Shown in pieces: positions 19,515 through 29,172 of a stretch of DNA of 64,000 nucleotides (its first letter is position 1; every line of letters begins with the position of its first letter). Source of the DNA: Shewanella yunxiaonensis (GTDB taxonomy: Bacteria > Pseudomonadota > Gammaproteobacteria > Enterobacterales > Shewanellaceae); NCBI RefSeq assembly GCF_018223345.1, contig NZ_CP073587.1:2850001-2914000 (forward strand), in the 5' to 3' direction. A program made the position numbers and the translations under genes. The notes beneath the pieces were generated by a model. The model was not told the DNA's origin. It made no database searches and worked only from the letters and a program-made list of their open reading frames with translations.

Positions 19515-19553
19515 GCGTCTGATCGCGACAACTGAGTCATAACTTTTTGATGT

Positions 19554-19580
19554 AAAAGCCCGTCAGTGACGGGCTTTTTC
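19554..19580. terminator. Terminator after exeM
   Basis: AAAAGCCCGTC, loop AGT, GACGGGCTTTT. A strong hairpin with A and T flanks; it can serve exeM and the convergent gene ending at 19586. Confidence 0.88.
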
Positions 19581-19585
19581 AACAC

Positions 19586-20023
19586 TTAAGCCAACCCAAT
19601 TACGTGTCGCATACTGTTCAACAGGCGTCGGTCTGTACGAGCCTTTTTAATTTTGCGTACACTTTCACGCAACGCGTCTTTAGCGATCCGCGCGTAAATG
19701 CCGTTATACTGCTGTTCATCAATCGCCTTGTCACTATCGGCTTGCTCCGCTATCTGCTGACCAATCAAGCTCAGTTGCAACCAGGCGGATGCGATATAAA
19801 ACCCATGAAAACTGGATTGTGGCAGTAGCTTGCTGGCACTGGCTGGCAGATTGGCCCAAGCTTCGGCAAACTGGGCATCACTGTCGGCCAACAGTTCTTC
19901 AAACAAACTGTCATAAGCTTCCTTTAAACCAGCAGGCAATTTAGCCATTGGCAATACAGTGGCGCAGATATTTACCGCTGCGGTGTGGGCCTGCTCCCGA
20001 TAAAGCGCGTCAACTTGGCTCAT
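19586..20023 (-). CDS. Conserved hypothetical protein (possibly DUF3069)
   Basis: 145 residues, largely alpha-helical and soluble, with no signal peptide or membrane span. Features include FHGFYIASAWLQLSLIGQQIAEQ and a basic C-terminus (RKIKKARTDRRLL). I associate it tentatively with DUF3069, a small family of Vibrio and Shewanella. The longer frame to 20092 has no ribosome binding site, whereas ATG 20023 has GGAG before it. Divergent from queG. Function unknown. Confidence 0.65.
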   Translation of the reverse strand: MSQVDALYREQAHTAAVNICATVLPMAKLPAGLKEAYDSLFEELLADSDAQFAEAWANLPASASKLLPQSSFHGFYIASAWLQLSLIGQQIAEQADSDKAIDEQQYNGIYARIAKDALRESVRKIKKARTDRRLLNSMRHVIGLA

Positions 20024-20148
20024 AAAAACTCCAAAATGCAGAAAATGGGCGGCAGTATAGCACCCACAGCGAGACAAGGCAGCGTCTGACATTAGTCAGT
20101 CGCGCTGACTATTGTTATGATCGGACTTTCGGTTCACTCACTTGCGTT

Positions 20149-21321
20149 ATGACGACAGTAAACCCGCCACCAAATGCTCAATGGTTAAGCCAACTCGCTC
20201 GGGATATTAAAGCCTGGGGCCAGGCACTGGGATTTGCCCAAGTGGGTATCAGCGATATTGATCTGACTGATGAAGAACCACGGCTGCAACAGTGGTTGGC
20301 ACAAGGTTGTCATGGCGAAATGCAGTATATGGCACAGCATGGAATGATGCGTGCCAGACCTCAAGAATTGCACCCTGGCACTTTACGGGTGATCTCGGTG
20401 CGGATGGATTATCTACCGCCGAACGCTGGCTTTGCCAGCAATCTCAGTGATCCCAATCTGGCTTATATCTCCCGCTATGCAGGGGGCCGCGACTATCATA
20501 AGGTGCTACGCAATCGCTTGAAAAAACTCGGCGAACAAATTGATGAAGCATTAAAACAGGCCGGATTAAGTGACAGTGGTTTTCGCCCTTTTGTTGATTC
20601 AGCACCGCTACTGGAACGCCCATTGGCAGATAACGCTGGAATTGGCTGGACCGGCAAGCATTCACTGCTGTTAAACCATGATGCGGGCAGCTGGTTTTTC
20701 CTTGGCGAGCTATTGATTAATTTGCCATTACCGGTGGATATTCCGCTGACAGACAACTGCGGGAATTGTGTTGCCTGCATCACCAGTTGTCCGACCGGGG
20801 CCATTGTTGCCCCCTATACTGTAGATGCTCGTCGTTGTATCTCATATCTGACCATTGAACTGTCAGGCGCCATTCCGACAGAACTCCGGCCATTAATCGG
20901 CAATCGCATTTACGGTTGCGATGACTGCCAGCTGGTGTGTCCAGTAAATCGTGAGGCCCCGCTGACTCAGGAAGCTGATTTCCACACCCGAGCAGCGCTG
21001 CAACAACCAACGTTACTAGCGTTATTTAATTGGGACGAGGAGACATTTCTGAAAAATACTGAAGGCAGTGCTATCCGCCGGATTGGTTATGAACGTTGGC
21101 AACGCAATATTGCTGTTGCGTTAGGTAATGCCCCCGCCAGTGCCGAGATTCTACAAGCATTGCAGCAAAGGCTAGGCTCTGCCAACGAGCTGCTGGCTGA
21201 GCATATACAGTGGGCGCTTGAGCAACAGCAGTTAAAACTCACAGAAAGTGATACCACCACCCAACGAAAAACCGCACGACTGATACGGGTGATCCATAAA
21301 GGTCTACCACGGGATGCGTGA
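20149..21321 (+). CDS. queG: Epoxyqueuosine reductase QueG
   Basis: 390 residues. It reduces epoxyqueuosine to queuosine in tRNA wobble positions, using cobalamin and two [4Fe-4S] clusters. The N-terminal part has SAPLLERPLADNAGIGWTGK. The ferredoxin-like cysteines are CGNCVACITSCP (from about residue 204) and YGCDDCQLVCP (about 262), together giving the eight ligands. A HEAT-like C-terminus follows. Its cobalamin need links it to the BtuB uptake gene in this window. Confidence 0.95.
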   Translation: MTTVNPPPNAQWLSQLARDIKAWGQALGFAQVGISDIDLTDEEPRLQQWLAQGCHGEMQYMAQHGMMRARPQELHPGTLRVISVRMDYLPPNAGFASNLSDPNLAYISRYAGGRDYHKVLRNRLKKLGEQIDEALKQAGLSDSGFRPFVDSAPLLERPLADNAGIGWTGKHSLLLNHDAGSWFFLGELLINLPLPVDIPLTDNCGNCVACITSCPTGAIVAPYTVDARRCISYLTIELSGAIPTELRPLIGNRIYGCDDCQLVCPVNREAPLTQEADFHTRAALQQPTLLALFNWDEETFLKNTEGSAIRRIGYERWQRNIAVALGNAPASAEILQALQQRLGSANELLAEHIQWALEQQQLKLTESDTTTQRKTARLIRVIHKGLPRDA

Positions 21322-21332
21322 ATCCGGCATGC

Positions 21333-21545
21333 TTAATTGTCAGCATCCAGCGTAAATCCCACTTTTATCGTCACCTGCCAATGTGCGATCAGTCCCGCTT
21401 CCAAATGCCCTCGGGTTTCCGTCACTTCAAACCAACGCAGATTGTGTAATGACTCGGCAGCTGCAGCGATGGCATTTTTGACAGCTTCATCGGAGCTGAT
21501 GGGTGACGAGCCGGTGAGTTCAATAATCTTATAAACATGACTCAT
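21333..21545 (-). CDS. Dodecin family flavin-binding protein
   Basis: 70 residues. [14 protein letters not shown], then [23 protein letters not shown] and [12 protein letters not shown] match the dodecin fold. Dodecins form dodecamers that store or buffer FMN/riboflavin. The Trp in LRWFEV corresponds to the residue that stacks on the flavin. An AGGAGG ribosome binding site precedes ATG 21545. Convergent with queG. Confidence 0.92.
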   Translation of the reverse strand: MSHVYKIIELTGSSPISSDEAVKNAIAAAAESLHNLRWFEVTETRGHLEAGLIAHWQVTIKVGFTLDADN

Positions 21546-21672
21546 AACATCCTCCTGAGCAGAACAACCTGACCAACTTCTGACTTGAGTATAGTCACAA
21601 ATAAACCGTGACAGCAGTTGTTAACCTTTTGTATATTTCTCAATAGGATAAATCTGTATGCAGGGAATATGC

Positions 21673-21999
21673 ATGACACAGCAACACTCAGGACTCGGCA
21701 TTAGTTCGTTTATTGTCAGTCTGGCAGCCGCCATCTTTATCTTCGCAACACTGATCATTGCCGGGAATCTCGCAAACTCCACCCCTGGCGGACTGTCCGA
21801 GGACAGCAATGAAGCGATGTTCATTGGCTTTGCCATTATCGGCTTAGTGTTGTTGTCGTTGATCGCTTTAGGACTCGGCATTGCTGGCCTGTTTCAGAAG
21901 GACCGGCTTAAAGTATTTCCCATTCTCGGCACCATATTTTCCAGTCTGACAATTTTGGGCACCGTAGCACTTATTTTACTGGGATTGTCGATGACCTAA
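21673..21999 (+). CDS. Small three-span membrane protein
   Basis: 108 residues with three hydrophobic segments (about 8-32, 52-77 and 87-106), of the DUF4190-like type seen in many bacteria. No catalytic motif is visible. Two starts are possible: ATG 21658 or ATG 21673. I prefer the second (MTQQHSGLGI), which has GGGA eight bases before it and no odd Cys-containing leader. Function unknown. Confidence 0.65.
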   Translation: MTQQHSGLGISSFIVSLAAAIFIFATLIIAGNLANSTPGGLSEDSNEAMFIGFAIIGLVLLSLIALGLGIAGLFQKDRLKVFPILGTIFSSLTILGTVALILLGLSMT

Positions 22000-22024
22000 A
22001 CAAGGTCACCGACCGCCATTGCCA

Positions 22025-24298
22025 TCAGCCGAGACGCCACCGAAGTTCCCGCGCCGCACTCACCATATTGCGTAACGCCGGTTCCACTTCGTCCCAACTC
22101 CGGGTTTTTAGGCCACAGTCCGGGTTGACCCAGAGTTGCCGCAGCGGGATGCGCTTCGCCGCTTGCGCCATCAATGCCACTATCTCTTCAACCCCGGGAA
22201 TATTTGGTGAATGAATATCGTACACACCGGGACCAATTTCGTTCGGATATTCATATACTTCAAACACATCCAGTAACGCCATATGGGAACGTGAGGTTTC
22301 GATAGTGATGACATCAGCGTCCAGCACCGCAATCGCTGCAATGGTATCGTTGAATTCGCTGTAGCACATGTGAGTGTGGATCTGCGTGTCATCACGCGCC
22401 ACTGAGGCACTGAGCCGGAATGCTGCGACGGCCCAACGCAGGTATTCCGTCCAATCACTTTGTTTAAGTGGCAACCCTTCGCGAAATGCAGGCTCATCAA
22501 TCTGGATAATACTGATCCCGGCTTGCTGCAGATCAGCGACTTCATCACGAATGGCGAGCCCCAGCTGATAGGCGATAGTTTCCCGAGGTAAATCCTCCCG
22601 GACAAACGACCAATGTAGCAGCGTAACCGGGCCGGTCAGCATCCCTTTAACGGGCTTATCCGTAAGACTCTGGGCGTATTCAGCCCACGCCAGTGTCATC
22701 GGTGCAGGTCGACTCACATCGCCATAAATCAGTGGTGGTTTGACACAGCGGGAACCATAACTTTGTACCCAACCGTAACGTGTAAAACCAATGCCCTGAA
22801 GCTGTTCACCAAAATATTCCACCATGTCATTGCGTTCAGCTTCACCATGAACCAGCACATCCAGTCCCAATTTCAGTTGGCGCTCAATCGTGTCTTTGGT
22901 GATCTGTTGCAACAACCGGGTATAGTCTGCAGCAGGAAGCTCGCCGGAGCGCCAGCGATTGCGCAGCTGACGAATTGCCGCCGTTTGCGGGAAAGAACCA
23001 ATCGTAGTTGTGGGCAATAAAGGCAAACGTAATCGTGCCTGTTGCAGTGGCTGGCGCTGACTAAAATCACGGTGACGATTGAAATCCTGTGCACCCAACG
23101 CTGCTAACCTTGCGGCAACGGCGGTATCGGCATCAGCCGCCTGCCTTGTCCGCCGCGCGCGACAGCGCTGAGTAATGACAGCGGCCACTTCGCTGTCTGG
23201 CTGCTGCAATAGCAGTTGTAATTCCCGCAGTTCGGTCAATTTCTGCCGGGCAAAGGCTAAGCGGGCTTTCAACGCAGCTGTCAGCTCAGTTTCTACCTCC
23301 AGATCTACCGGCGTGTGCAGCAACGAACAGGATGGTGCCAGCCACAAGCGCTCACCCAATTGCTGCGCGTATGGTGCCAGTGTTTGCGCTAACAGATCCA
23401 GATCGGCGGCCCAGACATTGCGACCATTGATGACGCCGGCAGACAGTATCTGCTCGCTGCGCAAAGCCGCAGCAAATGGTGCTAGCTGCTCCGGAGCACT
23501 CACCAGATCCAGATGCAATCCCGCCACGGGTAATGCCGAAATTAACTGCTGATGATGGGCAACGCTACCATAGTAACTGGCCAGCAACAGTTTTACCGGC
23601 GCCGTTTGCAACACCGCATACGCTTGCGCATATGCCTGTTGCCATAGAGGTGATAACTCCAGTGCCAGCGCAGGTTCATCCAATTGCACCCAACTGACAC
23701 CCTGCTCGGCAAACTGTGTCAACAACTGCTGATAGGCCAGCAGCAACCGGGGCAGCAGTTGCAGCTTATCAAACGGCTCCCCCACAGTTTTGGCAAGATG
23801 CAGAAATGTTATCGGCCCGAGCAACACCGGTTTGACCTGATACCCCTGAGCCTGCGCTTCTTTCACTTCATCGAACCACTGTGACCAACAGAGACTAAAC
23901 TGCTGCTCTGCCGTTAGTTCCGGCACCAGATAGTGGTAATTGGTGTTGAAATACTTGGTCATTTCTGCCGCGGCTGCCGCAGTCCCCGTTGGCGCCCGCC
24001 CTCTTGCCACCCGGAACAACGTGTCCAGATCGACCTCACCCTGACGGTGACGCGGCGGGATCACACCTAACGTTGCACTCAATGTCAGTACCTGATCGTA
24101 GTAAGCGAAATCACCTACGGGCAATAAATCAAGACCTGCCTCGGACTGCCACTGCCAGTGCGTACGTCGCAGCTCAGCGGCCTGCGCCAACAGCTGTGAT
24201 TGGCTCAGTTCGCCACGCCAGTACTGTTCCAGGGCAAATTTCAATTCGCGGCGACGGCCGATACGGGGAAACCCCAGATTATGTAATGTCATGCTCAC
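22025..24298 (-). CDS. metE: Cobalamin-independent methionine synthase MetE
   Basis: 757 residues. It transfers the methyl group of 5-methyltetrahydropteroyltriglutamate to homocysteine, giving methionine without cobalamin. N-terminal [20 protein letters not shown] and the catalytic C-terminal barrel are both present. Zinc ligands lie in THMCYSEF (His and Cys), [13 protein letters not shown] (Glu) and NPDCGLKTR (Cys). Divergent from metR, with MetJ boxes in between. Confidence 0.97.
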   Translation of the reverse strand: MSMTLHNLGFPRIGRRRELKFALEQYWRGELSQSQLLAQAAELRRTHWQWQSEAGLDLLPVGDFAYYDQVLTLSATLGVIPPRHRQGEVDLDTLFRVARGRAPTGTAAAAAEMTKYFNTNYHYLVPELTAEQQFSLCWSQWFDEVKEAQAQGYQVKPVLLGPITFLHLAKTVGEPFDKLQLLPRLLLAYQQLLTQFAEQGVSWVQLDEPALALELSPLWQQAYAQAYAVLQTAPVKLLLASYYGSVAHHQQLISALPVAGLHLDLVSAPEQLAPFAAALRSEQILSAGVINGRNVWAADLDLLAQTLAPYAQQLGERLWLAPSCSLLHTPVDLEVETELTAALKARLAFARQKLTELRELQLLLQQPDSEVAAVITQRCRARRTRQAADADTAVAARLAALGAQDFNRHRDFSQRQPLQQARLRLPLLPTTTIGSFPQTAAIRQLRNRWRSGELPAADYTRLLQQITKDTIERQLKLGLDVLVHGEAERNDMVEYFGEQLQGIGFTRYGWVQSYGSRCVKPPLIYGDVSRPAPMTLAWAEYAQSLTDKPVKGMLTGPVTLLHWSFVREDLPRETIAYQLGLAIRDEVADLQQAGISIIQIDEPAFREGLPLKQSDWTEYLRWAVAAFRLSASVARDDTQIHTHMCYSEFNDTIAAIAVLDADVITIETSRSHMALLDVFEVYEYPNEIGPGVYDIHSPNIPGVEEIVALMAQAAKRIPLRQLWVNPDCGLKTRSWDEVEPALRNMVSAARELRWRLG

Positions 24299-24348
24299 AC
24301 CTCACTCCGTTGGCTGGATAAATAACGCCTCGTTCAGCAATTCAATAT

Positions 24349-24372
24349 AGGCGTCTAGACGTCTGGAAGTTT
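24349..24372. promoter_or_regulatory. MetJ operator (tandem met boxes) of metE
   Basis: Three adjacent octamers read AGGCGTCT (7/8), AGACGTCT (8/8) and GGAAGTTT (5/8) against the MetJ consensus AGACGTCT. They lie 51-74 bases upstream of metE. A near-match to the MetR box TGAAn5TTCA (CGAA-ATGGC-TTCA, 24399-24411) lies on the metR side. Confidence 0.85.
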
Positions 24373-24445
24373 ATTGTGATAGTCTCTGCCCAATCAAACG
24401 AAATGGCTTCAACACCAACATGAGCAGGATTCATCCGGGATGAGC

Positions 24446-25348
24446 ATGATAGAACTCAGGCACTTGTGGACATTATTAGCCCTGAAAGAATGCGGTAGTT
24501 TAGCGGCGGCGGCCAAAAAGCGATTTGTCACCCAGTCGGCACTGTCACACCAAATTAAAGAATTGGAAACGCGGATCAACTCATCGGTGTTTATTCGCAA
24601 GAGCAAACCGCTGGCATTTACTGAAGAAGGCACACGGCTGTTATTGCTGGCTGAGGAAATCTTGCCAAAAGTACAGGAAACCGAAAACCTGCTGAAACAA
24701 GGTAGCAACCTGATACAAGGACCTCTGCGTGTCGGTATTGAATGTCACTCATGTTTCCGTTGGTTAATGCCAGCCATGGAAGCGTTCAAACACAAATATC
24801 CGGAAGCCAGACTCGATCTCTCCAGCCGTTACCTGTTTGATTCGCTAAGTGCGCTGGAAAATGATGATTTGGACTTAGTCCTGACCTCGGATCCAGTTGC
24901 CAGCCATACCATTGCTTACCAACATCTCTTTGAATTTGAAGTTGACTTGGTCGTTAGCAAGGAGCACCCGTTAGCAAAATTTGATTATGTTTTGCCTCAG
25001 CAGTTAGCCAAGCAGCCGATCATCAGCTATCCGGTGCCCCTCGAACGACTAGACTTGTTTCGTTATTTTCTGGAACCCGCCGGCGTGGCACCCGGCCCTC
25101 AAAAAACCAGTGACCTCACTAACGTGTTATTACAACGGTTGGCCTGTAACGAAGGCGTCGCCGCCCTGCCCAACTGGTCAATGCGCGAAGCTCACGGCCT
25201 GAGTCTGAAAGCGTTAAAACTGGGAAAGGATGGCCTCAAACGGCCACTATTCGGCGCATATCGACGTAATGCTGCCAATAGTAACATGATTGAGCATTGG
25301 TTGACGCTGGTCGCTACAGAAGCTGTCGCCCAACAGGCCCCCCATTGA
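24446..25348 (+). CDS. metR: LysR-type methionine regulator MetR
   Basis: 300 residues. The start MIELRHLWTLLALKECGSLAAAA aligns with E. coli MetR (MIEVKHLKTLQAL), so I use ATG 24446, five bases after GGGA, not ATG 24440. The winged helix-turn-helix includes TQSALSHQIKELETR. The co-inducer domain contains GIECHSCFRWLMPAME, a MetR signature; homocysteine is the known co-inducer. It is divergent from metE and expected to activate it. Confidence 0.93.
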   Translation: MIELRHLWTLLALKECGSLAAAAKKRFVTQSALSHQIKELETRINSSVFIRKSKPLAFTEEGTRLLLLAEEILPKVQETENLLKQGSNLIQGPLRVGIECHSCFRWLMPAMEAFKHKYPEARLDLSSRYLFDSLSALENDDLDLVLTSDPVASHTIAYQHLFEFEVDLVVSKEHPLAKFDYVLPQQLAKQPIISYPVPLERLDLFRYFLEPAGVAPGPQKTSDLTNVLLQRLACNEGVAALPNWSMREAHGLSLKALKLGKDGLKRPLFGAYRRNAANSNMIEHWLTLVATEAVAQQAPH

Positions 25349-25364
25349 TATTAACATCAATGGG
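25341..25364. terminator. Hairpin between metR and the HDOD gene
   Basis: CCCATTGAT, loop ATTAAC, ATCAATGGG. It overlaps the metR stop and abuts the end of the convergent gene. There is no T tract, so termination is uncertain. Confidence 0.4.
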
Positions 25365-26087
25365 TTACAGTGGATTTAACAGCAAGCCTCGCTGAGCTAA
25401 AATGCGTCGCAACACCAATCCTGGAGAGTTAGCATCACGGGTCTGCCGCAGATTATGCGCAATCATGAATTCATGTTGCAGCTCATCATCCAGCCCCAAC
25501 GCCTCAAATGCGCCCAATGTCAGCGATTTTTGCTGAGTGTCGATCAAACTTTTGATGATACTCAGCGGGAAACACTGTTCCTGCTCGACATTAAGATAGG
25601 CAAATGCGGTTAACGCAATGATCTGCCCAAACACACTGAACAGCGCCAACGTCTGAACTTCATCGGCATCAATACTGACCCCCTGCATCTGGTGCAGACT
25701 ATCTACAGCTTCTGTGGCAATAGATTCGGTCAACCGCCAGTATCCCTGTACCAACTTCCGATAAGGTTGTGGCAGCTCGTCCAACCGCTCTTTCAGATAA
25801 AAGGTGAAAGCATACCGATAGATATTGACTTGTCCTAACCGGACCAGAGCATCTTTCAGGCTACGATTGGGGTGCAGTGAAGGTGCTAGCGCGCAATTAC
25901 TGCGCCACAGCAGGTGGGCGGCCAGAGCGGGATCAGTAGATACGATATCAATGACATTGCGGATATCACCGTCAGCAATAATGGCTTTCTTCAGCGGAAC
26001 CAAGGTTGCTCGCCGACCGATAACCTGTTCCTCATTGGCGATAATTGCACGGACCTCTGAGAAAACTTGCTGCTCAAGATCTGTCAT
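25365..26087 (-). CDS. HDOD domain protein
   Basis: 240 residues. The HDOD pattern is visible: VPLKKAIIADGDIRNVIDIVSTDPALAAHLLWRSN, then LKDALVRLGQVNIYRYAF. HDOD proteins are HD-related signalling scaffolds without the full catalytic HD set. No output domain is attached. It stands alone in its orientation and its partner cannot be read from context. Confidence 0.8.
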   Translation of the reverse strand: MTDLEQQVFSEVRAIIANEEQVIGRRATLVPLKKAIIADGDIRNVIDIVSTDPALAAHLLWRSNCALAPSLHPNRSLKDALVRLGQVNIYRYAFTFYLKERLDELPQPYRKLVQGYWRLTESIATEAVDSLHQMQGVSIDADEVQTLALFSVFGQIIALTAFAYLNVEQEQCFPLSIIKSLIDTQQKSLTLGAFEALGLDDELQHEFMIAHNLRQTRDANSPGLVLRRILAQRGLLLNPL

Positions 26088-26204
26088 ATATTAATTAACC
26101 TGTTCTTATTAGGACTTGCGCCCATTTTTTTTACAAAGGATTTACCCACAAATGCCACCTGAGGGTCAAGCGTAATCGAACGATTTTAGACATGACGCGA
26201 CAGT

Positions 26205-26807
26205 TCAGAAAGCACCAGCATGTTTAAGCTTGTTATAGATCTCAGTCGCCAGGCGATGATATCCGGCGGCATTAAGATGTACTGCGTCTGATTTGAGCGA
26301 TGGCGATGACAGCAACTCACTCAATGCATCATCCATTAACAGGCTATCATGCCGTTTTGCTAACGCCTTGTATAGCGGTGCTGACTGCAACAATACGCTT
26401 TTTTGCGGCACGGAAATCAGTAATACAGGAACCGCCATACTTTGTGCATCCAGCATCATCTGTTCCAGATTATCTTCTATCTGCTGCGGTGGCACGCCGC
26501 GTAAAATATCGTTACCGCCTTCAAGCAAAATCAGCAAATCCGGCTGCATCTCATTGAGCAATGATGGCAATCTCTTACGCCCTGTGGCCGTCACTTCCCC
26601 TGCGATACCAGCATTCACCACTTCGCACCCACACAGTGTAGCCAATTGTGCAGGATAATCCTCATTTGCGGGAGCACCGTTGCCGGCGGTCAAACTATCC
26701 CCAAAAGCAAGAATTCGAGCATCCGGTCCCAGATAGGACAACGTAGGGTCTGAGCAGGCACTCAGTCCCAGCAATAACGCTAAAGGAAATAATACTCGTG
26801 GTAGCAT
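26205..26807 (-). CDS. SGNH/GDSL esterase lipoprotein (TesA-like)
   Basis: 200 residues. The signal peptide ends in the lipobox LSAC. SGNH blocks follow: AFGDSLTAGNGAP (nucleophile Ser), NAGIAGEVT (Gly), LEGGNDILRG (Asn) and DAVHLNAAGYHRLA (Asp-x-x-His). It resembles TesA/arylesterases that hydrolyse thioesters or lysophospholipids in the periplasm, but here with a lipid anchor. ATG 26807 with GGAGAGG is preferred over the longer frame to 26894, which would overlap the btuB terminator. Confidence 0.85.
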   Translation of the reverse strand: MLPRVLFPLALLLGLSACSDPTLSYLGPDARILAFGDSLTAGNGAPANEDYPAQLATLCGCEVVNAGIAGEVTATGRKRLPSLLNEMQPDLLILLEGGNDILRGVPPQQIEDNLEQMMLDAQSMAVPVLLISVPQKSVLLQSAPLYKALAKRHDSLLMDDALSELLSSPSLKSDAVHLNAAGYHRLATEIYNKLKHAGAF

Positions 26808-26856
26808 CAGCCTCTCCGTTGCAATCATCGCCTGCCCCGTAACGCCATCATGCGCA

Positions 26857-26883
26857 TAAAAAACCGGGCAATCAAGCCCGGTT
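26857..26883 (-). terminator. Intrinsic terminator of btuB
   Basis: On the minus strand AACCGGGC, a 6-base loop, GCCCGGTT, then TTTTATG. It lies about 26 bases past the btuB stop. Confidence 0.85.
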
Positions 26884-26908
26884 CGTATTATCAATGTTAA
26901 TGCGGTGG

Positions 26909-28855
26909 TCAGAAATGATAACTGACACTGGCATTAATGTTGCGGCCGTCACCGACGTAATAGCCATTACCCCAACTGCTGTAATAACCCGAGCTGACGT
27001 AATCTCGATCAAACAGGTTATCTACCCGTAAACTCGCTTGCCAAGCATTCAGCCGATAATTCAATGCCAGATTCGTCAACCAGTAACTGTCGATACGTTC
27101 TCCGTCGTTGGCATCGTCCCCTTCCATGTAACGTTTACCGAGATATTGCCCCTCTAGGTAAACCTGCCAGTTGTTGGTGATATCGACACTGCTAAATACA
27201 CGCCCGGAATGCTTCGCGACCCAGGATAATTCCTTACCCTCATTAGCCCCTGCGGTAAATTCTGCATCGACATAGTGATACTCAGCCCCCAACTGCCATA
27301 GAGTAGCAGGTTGCCAGTTCCAGCTGACGTCTGCACCATAACGGCGCGACTTATCCGCATTGACGTTTGCGCCGATAAACAAGCCACCAGCAGGCTTTTC
27401 AGCACTCATGTCGTAAACAATTTCGTCTTCCAGTTTTAACCGATAAAGATTTAGCGCCACTTTCTGTGCGGTATTGTGCCAATCCCACCCGGCTTCAATA
27501 GAGGTGCCTTTTTGAGGTTTCAGACCATTCACGCCTGGCGAGGTGTACGCCTGTTCATCCACTTTGGCAAAACGGAAATTCTGATCGGCACGGACAAATA
27601 CACGTTGCGCTGCGGTTGGCCGATAATTGACACCGAACTCTAAGGCATGAGCATGCGCATCCAGCACTGTGCCAGCCGGATAAACCGTGGCATCCTGCAG
27701 TTCATCCTTCACTTTGGCATAGCGGCCGCCAACTACATAGTCTAACGTTGAGGTCAATGGCACGGTTGCCTGAGCATAAGCACTGGTCATAGTTTGGGTA
27801 TTACTACGGTTGGTGCCACTGAGATTAAAATCGGCATCTCCGCGATGTAAATCAGCCCCCAGCACCCATTTAAGCGCGCCTTTTTCAGAAGCGTAATTGG
27901 CTAAAAATTTAGGATTAAACTCCAGTAATGAACGGCTATTTTGTCCATAACTGCCGTAGCTAACACTGCTCACCTGAGAATCGCTGTAATTGAGATCGGC
28001 CACCATTTGCCAATGTTGATCCAACTTCTGTTGCAACTGGGCACGCCATGCGTCGGTCATTTCATGGATGTAGTCATTTAACTGATACGCAGACGCCTGT
28101 CGTGGATTGGTTTGCAATTCAGCGTCGGACAGTGCACCTGGATTCTGCCGTTTGTTGTCGTAGTAACTCCCTTCCACAAAGAATTCACGAACATCGGTAC
28201 GGTACTGCAACCGACCAAGTACCGAACCGGTGTTATTGGCATTGTGGTCACGATAGTTATCGCTGCGGTTGTAGTCACCGGACAGGTAATAACGCCAACT
28301 GTCACTGAGATTACCCGCGATATCGCCACGACCTTCAGCAGTGTTAAAACTCCCCGCCGCCAAGGATAAATTACCCCCGGCGGCATTTGGCGCCTTAGTG
28401 ATGATGTTAATCACCCCACCGACCGCCTGATCGCCATACAGCACACCAGCACTGCCAGAAAGGATTTCTACTCGCTCAATCTGACTCAATGGAATGGCGC
28501 TGAGACTGGCGGCAGCAATATCCATATTGTTTAAGCGACGACCATCCAACAAGATCAAGGTATTGTTAGCCGCCTGACTGCCACTGAAGCCACGCATTGC
28601 GATGGTCGGCCCGGTGTTACTGTCAGATATTTGAATACCGCTGCGACCACGCAGCAGTTCAGTTAATGTGGTAACACCACTTTGCTCAATTTCCGCCGCG
28701 TCAATCACCGTCACACTGGCAGCAATATCCATTGGTGTTTCAGCTTGTCGCCCAATCACGACAATGGTGTCATCAATTTTTTGGGGTTCGGCGTATGCCA
28801 CGCCATAGACAGCCATGCTGCAAAGCACGGCCAAGGAAGAACGTTTAAATCCCAT
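26909..28855 (-). CDS. btuB: TonB-dependent vitamin B12 receptor BtuB
   Basis: 648 residues. Outer-membrane barrel that imports cobalamin with energy from TonB. The signal peptide ends near AYAEPQ. The TonB box lies in DDTIVVIGRQAE, the plug carries ELLRGRSGIQI, MRGFSGSQAANNTLILLDGRR and GDQAVGGVINIITK, and the barrel ends in the aromatic SVSYHF. ATG 28855 (MGFKRSSLAVL) is preferred over 28885. The cobalamin riboswitch upstream makes the substrate assignment firm. Promoter, MetJ-like boxes and a 5' hairpin are listed separately. Confidence 0.93.
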   Translation of the reverse strand: MGFKRSSLAVLCSMAVYGVAYAEPQKIDDTIVVIGRQAETPMDIAASVTVIDAAEIEQSGVTTLTELLRGRSGIQISDSNTGPTIAMRGFSGSQAANNTLILLDGRRLNNMDIAAASLSAIPLSQIERVEILSGSAGVLYGDQAVGGVINIITKAPNAAGGNLSLAAGSFNTAEGRGDIAGNLSDSWRYYLSGDYNRSDNYRDHNANNTGSVLGRLQYRTDVREFFVEGSYYDNKRQNPGALSDAELQTNPRQASAYQLNDYIHEMTDAWRAQLQQKLDQHWQMVADLNYSDSQVSSVSYGSYGQNSRSLLEFNPKFLANYASEKGALKWVLGADLHRGDADFNLSGTNRSNTQTMTSAYAQATVPLTSTLDYVVGGRYAKVKDELQDATVYPAGTVLDAHAHALEFGVNYRPTAAQRVFVRADQNFRFAKVDEQAYTSPGVNGLKPQKGTSIEAGWDWHNTAQKVALNLYRLKLEDEIVYDMSAEKPAGGLFIGANVNADKSRRYGADVSWNWQPATLWQLGAEYHYVDAEFTAGANEGKELSWVAKHSGRVFSSVDITNNWQVYLEGQYLGKRYMEGDDANDGERIDSYWLTNLALNYRLNAWQASLRVDNLFDRDYVSSGYYSSWGNGYYVGDGRNINASVSYHF

Positions 28856-28954
28856 TTCCTTAGGCTCCTTAAGGGAACGGGGCAAAATGCCACGGCCAGG
28901 CTTTAAGCCATAGCCGCACTTCGCGATATGCCCACCGAAATCAGCGAAATCCCT

Positions 28955-29127
28955 TCAGGGCCGGTCTCCGGACTTTGGCTATGCAGCTCGTGGCTGCTCA
29001 ACAAGCGACTTTTATAACGCCTTATCTATAAAGACGCGCCCTTGTCTCACCATTTACCGTTGCGGGGGCAGTGCTGGAATTACACCAGCTTCCCGATTAT
29101 CCCAGTGCATCAACACCAGGCACCACA
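28955..29127 (-). promoter_or_regulatory. Cobalamin riboswitch of btuB
   Basis: On the minus strand the leader has GGTGCCTGG, GGGAAGCTGGTGTAATTCC, CTGCCCCCGCAACGGTAA and the B12 box AGTCCGGAGACCGGCC. These are the conserved elements of the adenosylcobalamin riboswitch, in the right order. No T-rich terminator follows before the btuB start, so control is probably at translation initiation, as in E. coli btuB. Confidence 0.95.
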
Positions 29128-29147
29128 GAAGGTTGACAAAAAATTAT

Positions 29148-29166
29148 CCCCCTCGGGATGAGGGGG
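29148..29166 (-). other. GC-rich hairpin at the 5' end of the btuB leader
   Basis: Minus strand CCCCCTC, loop ATCCC, GAGGGGG, then ATAATTTTTTG. It begins about where transcription should start from the TATAAT at 29173-29178, upstream of the riboswitch. It could stabilise the 5' end of the mRNA or act as a weak early terminator. Confidence 0.6.
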
Positions 29167-29172
29167 TGCGGC

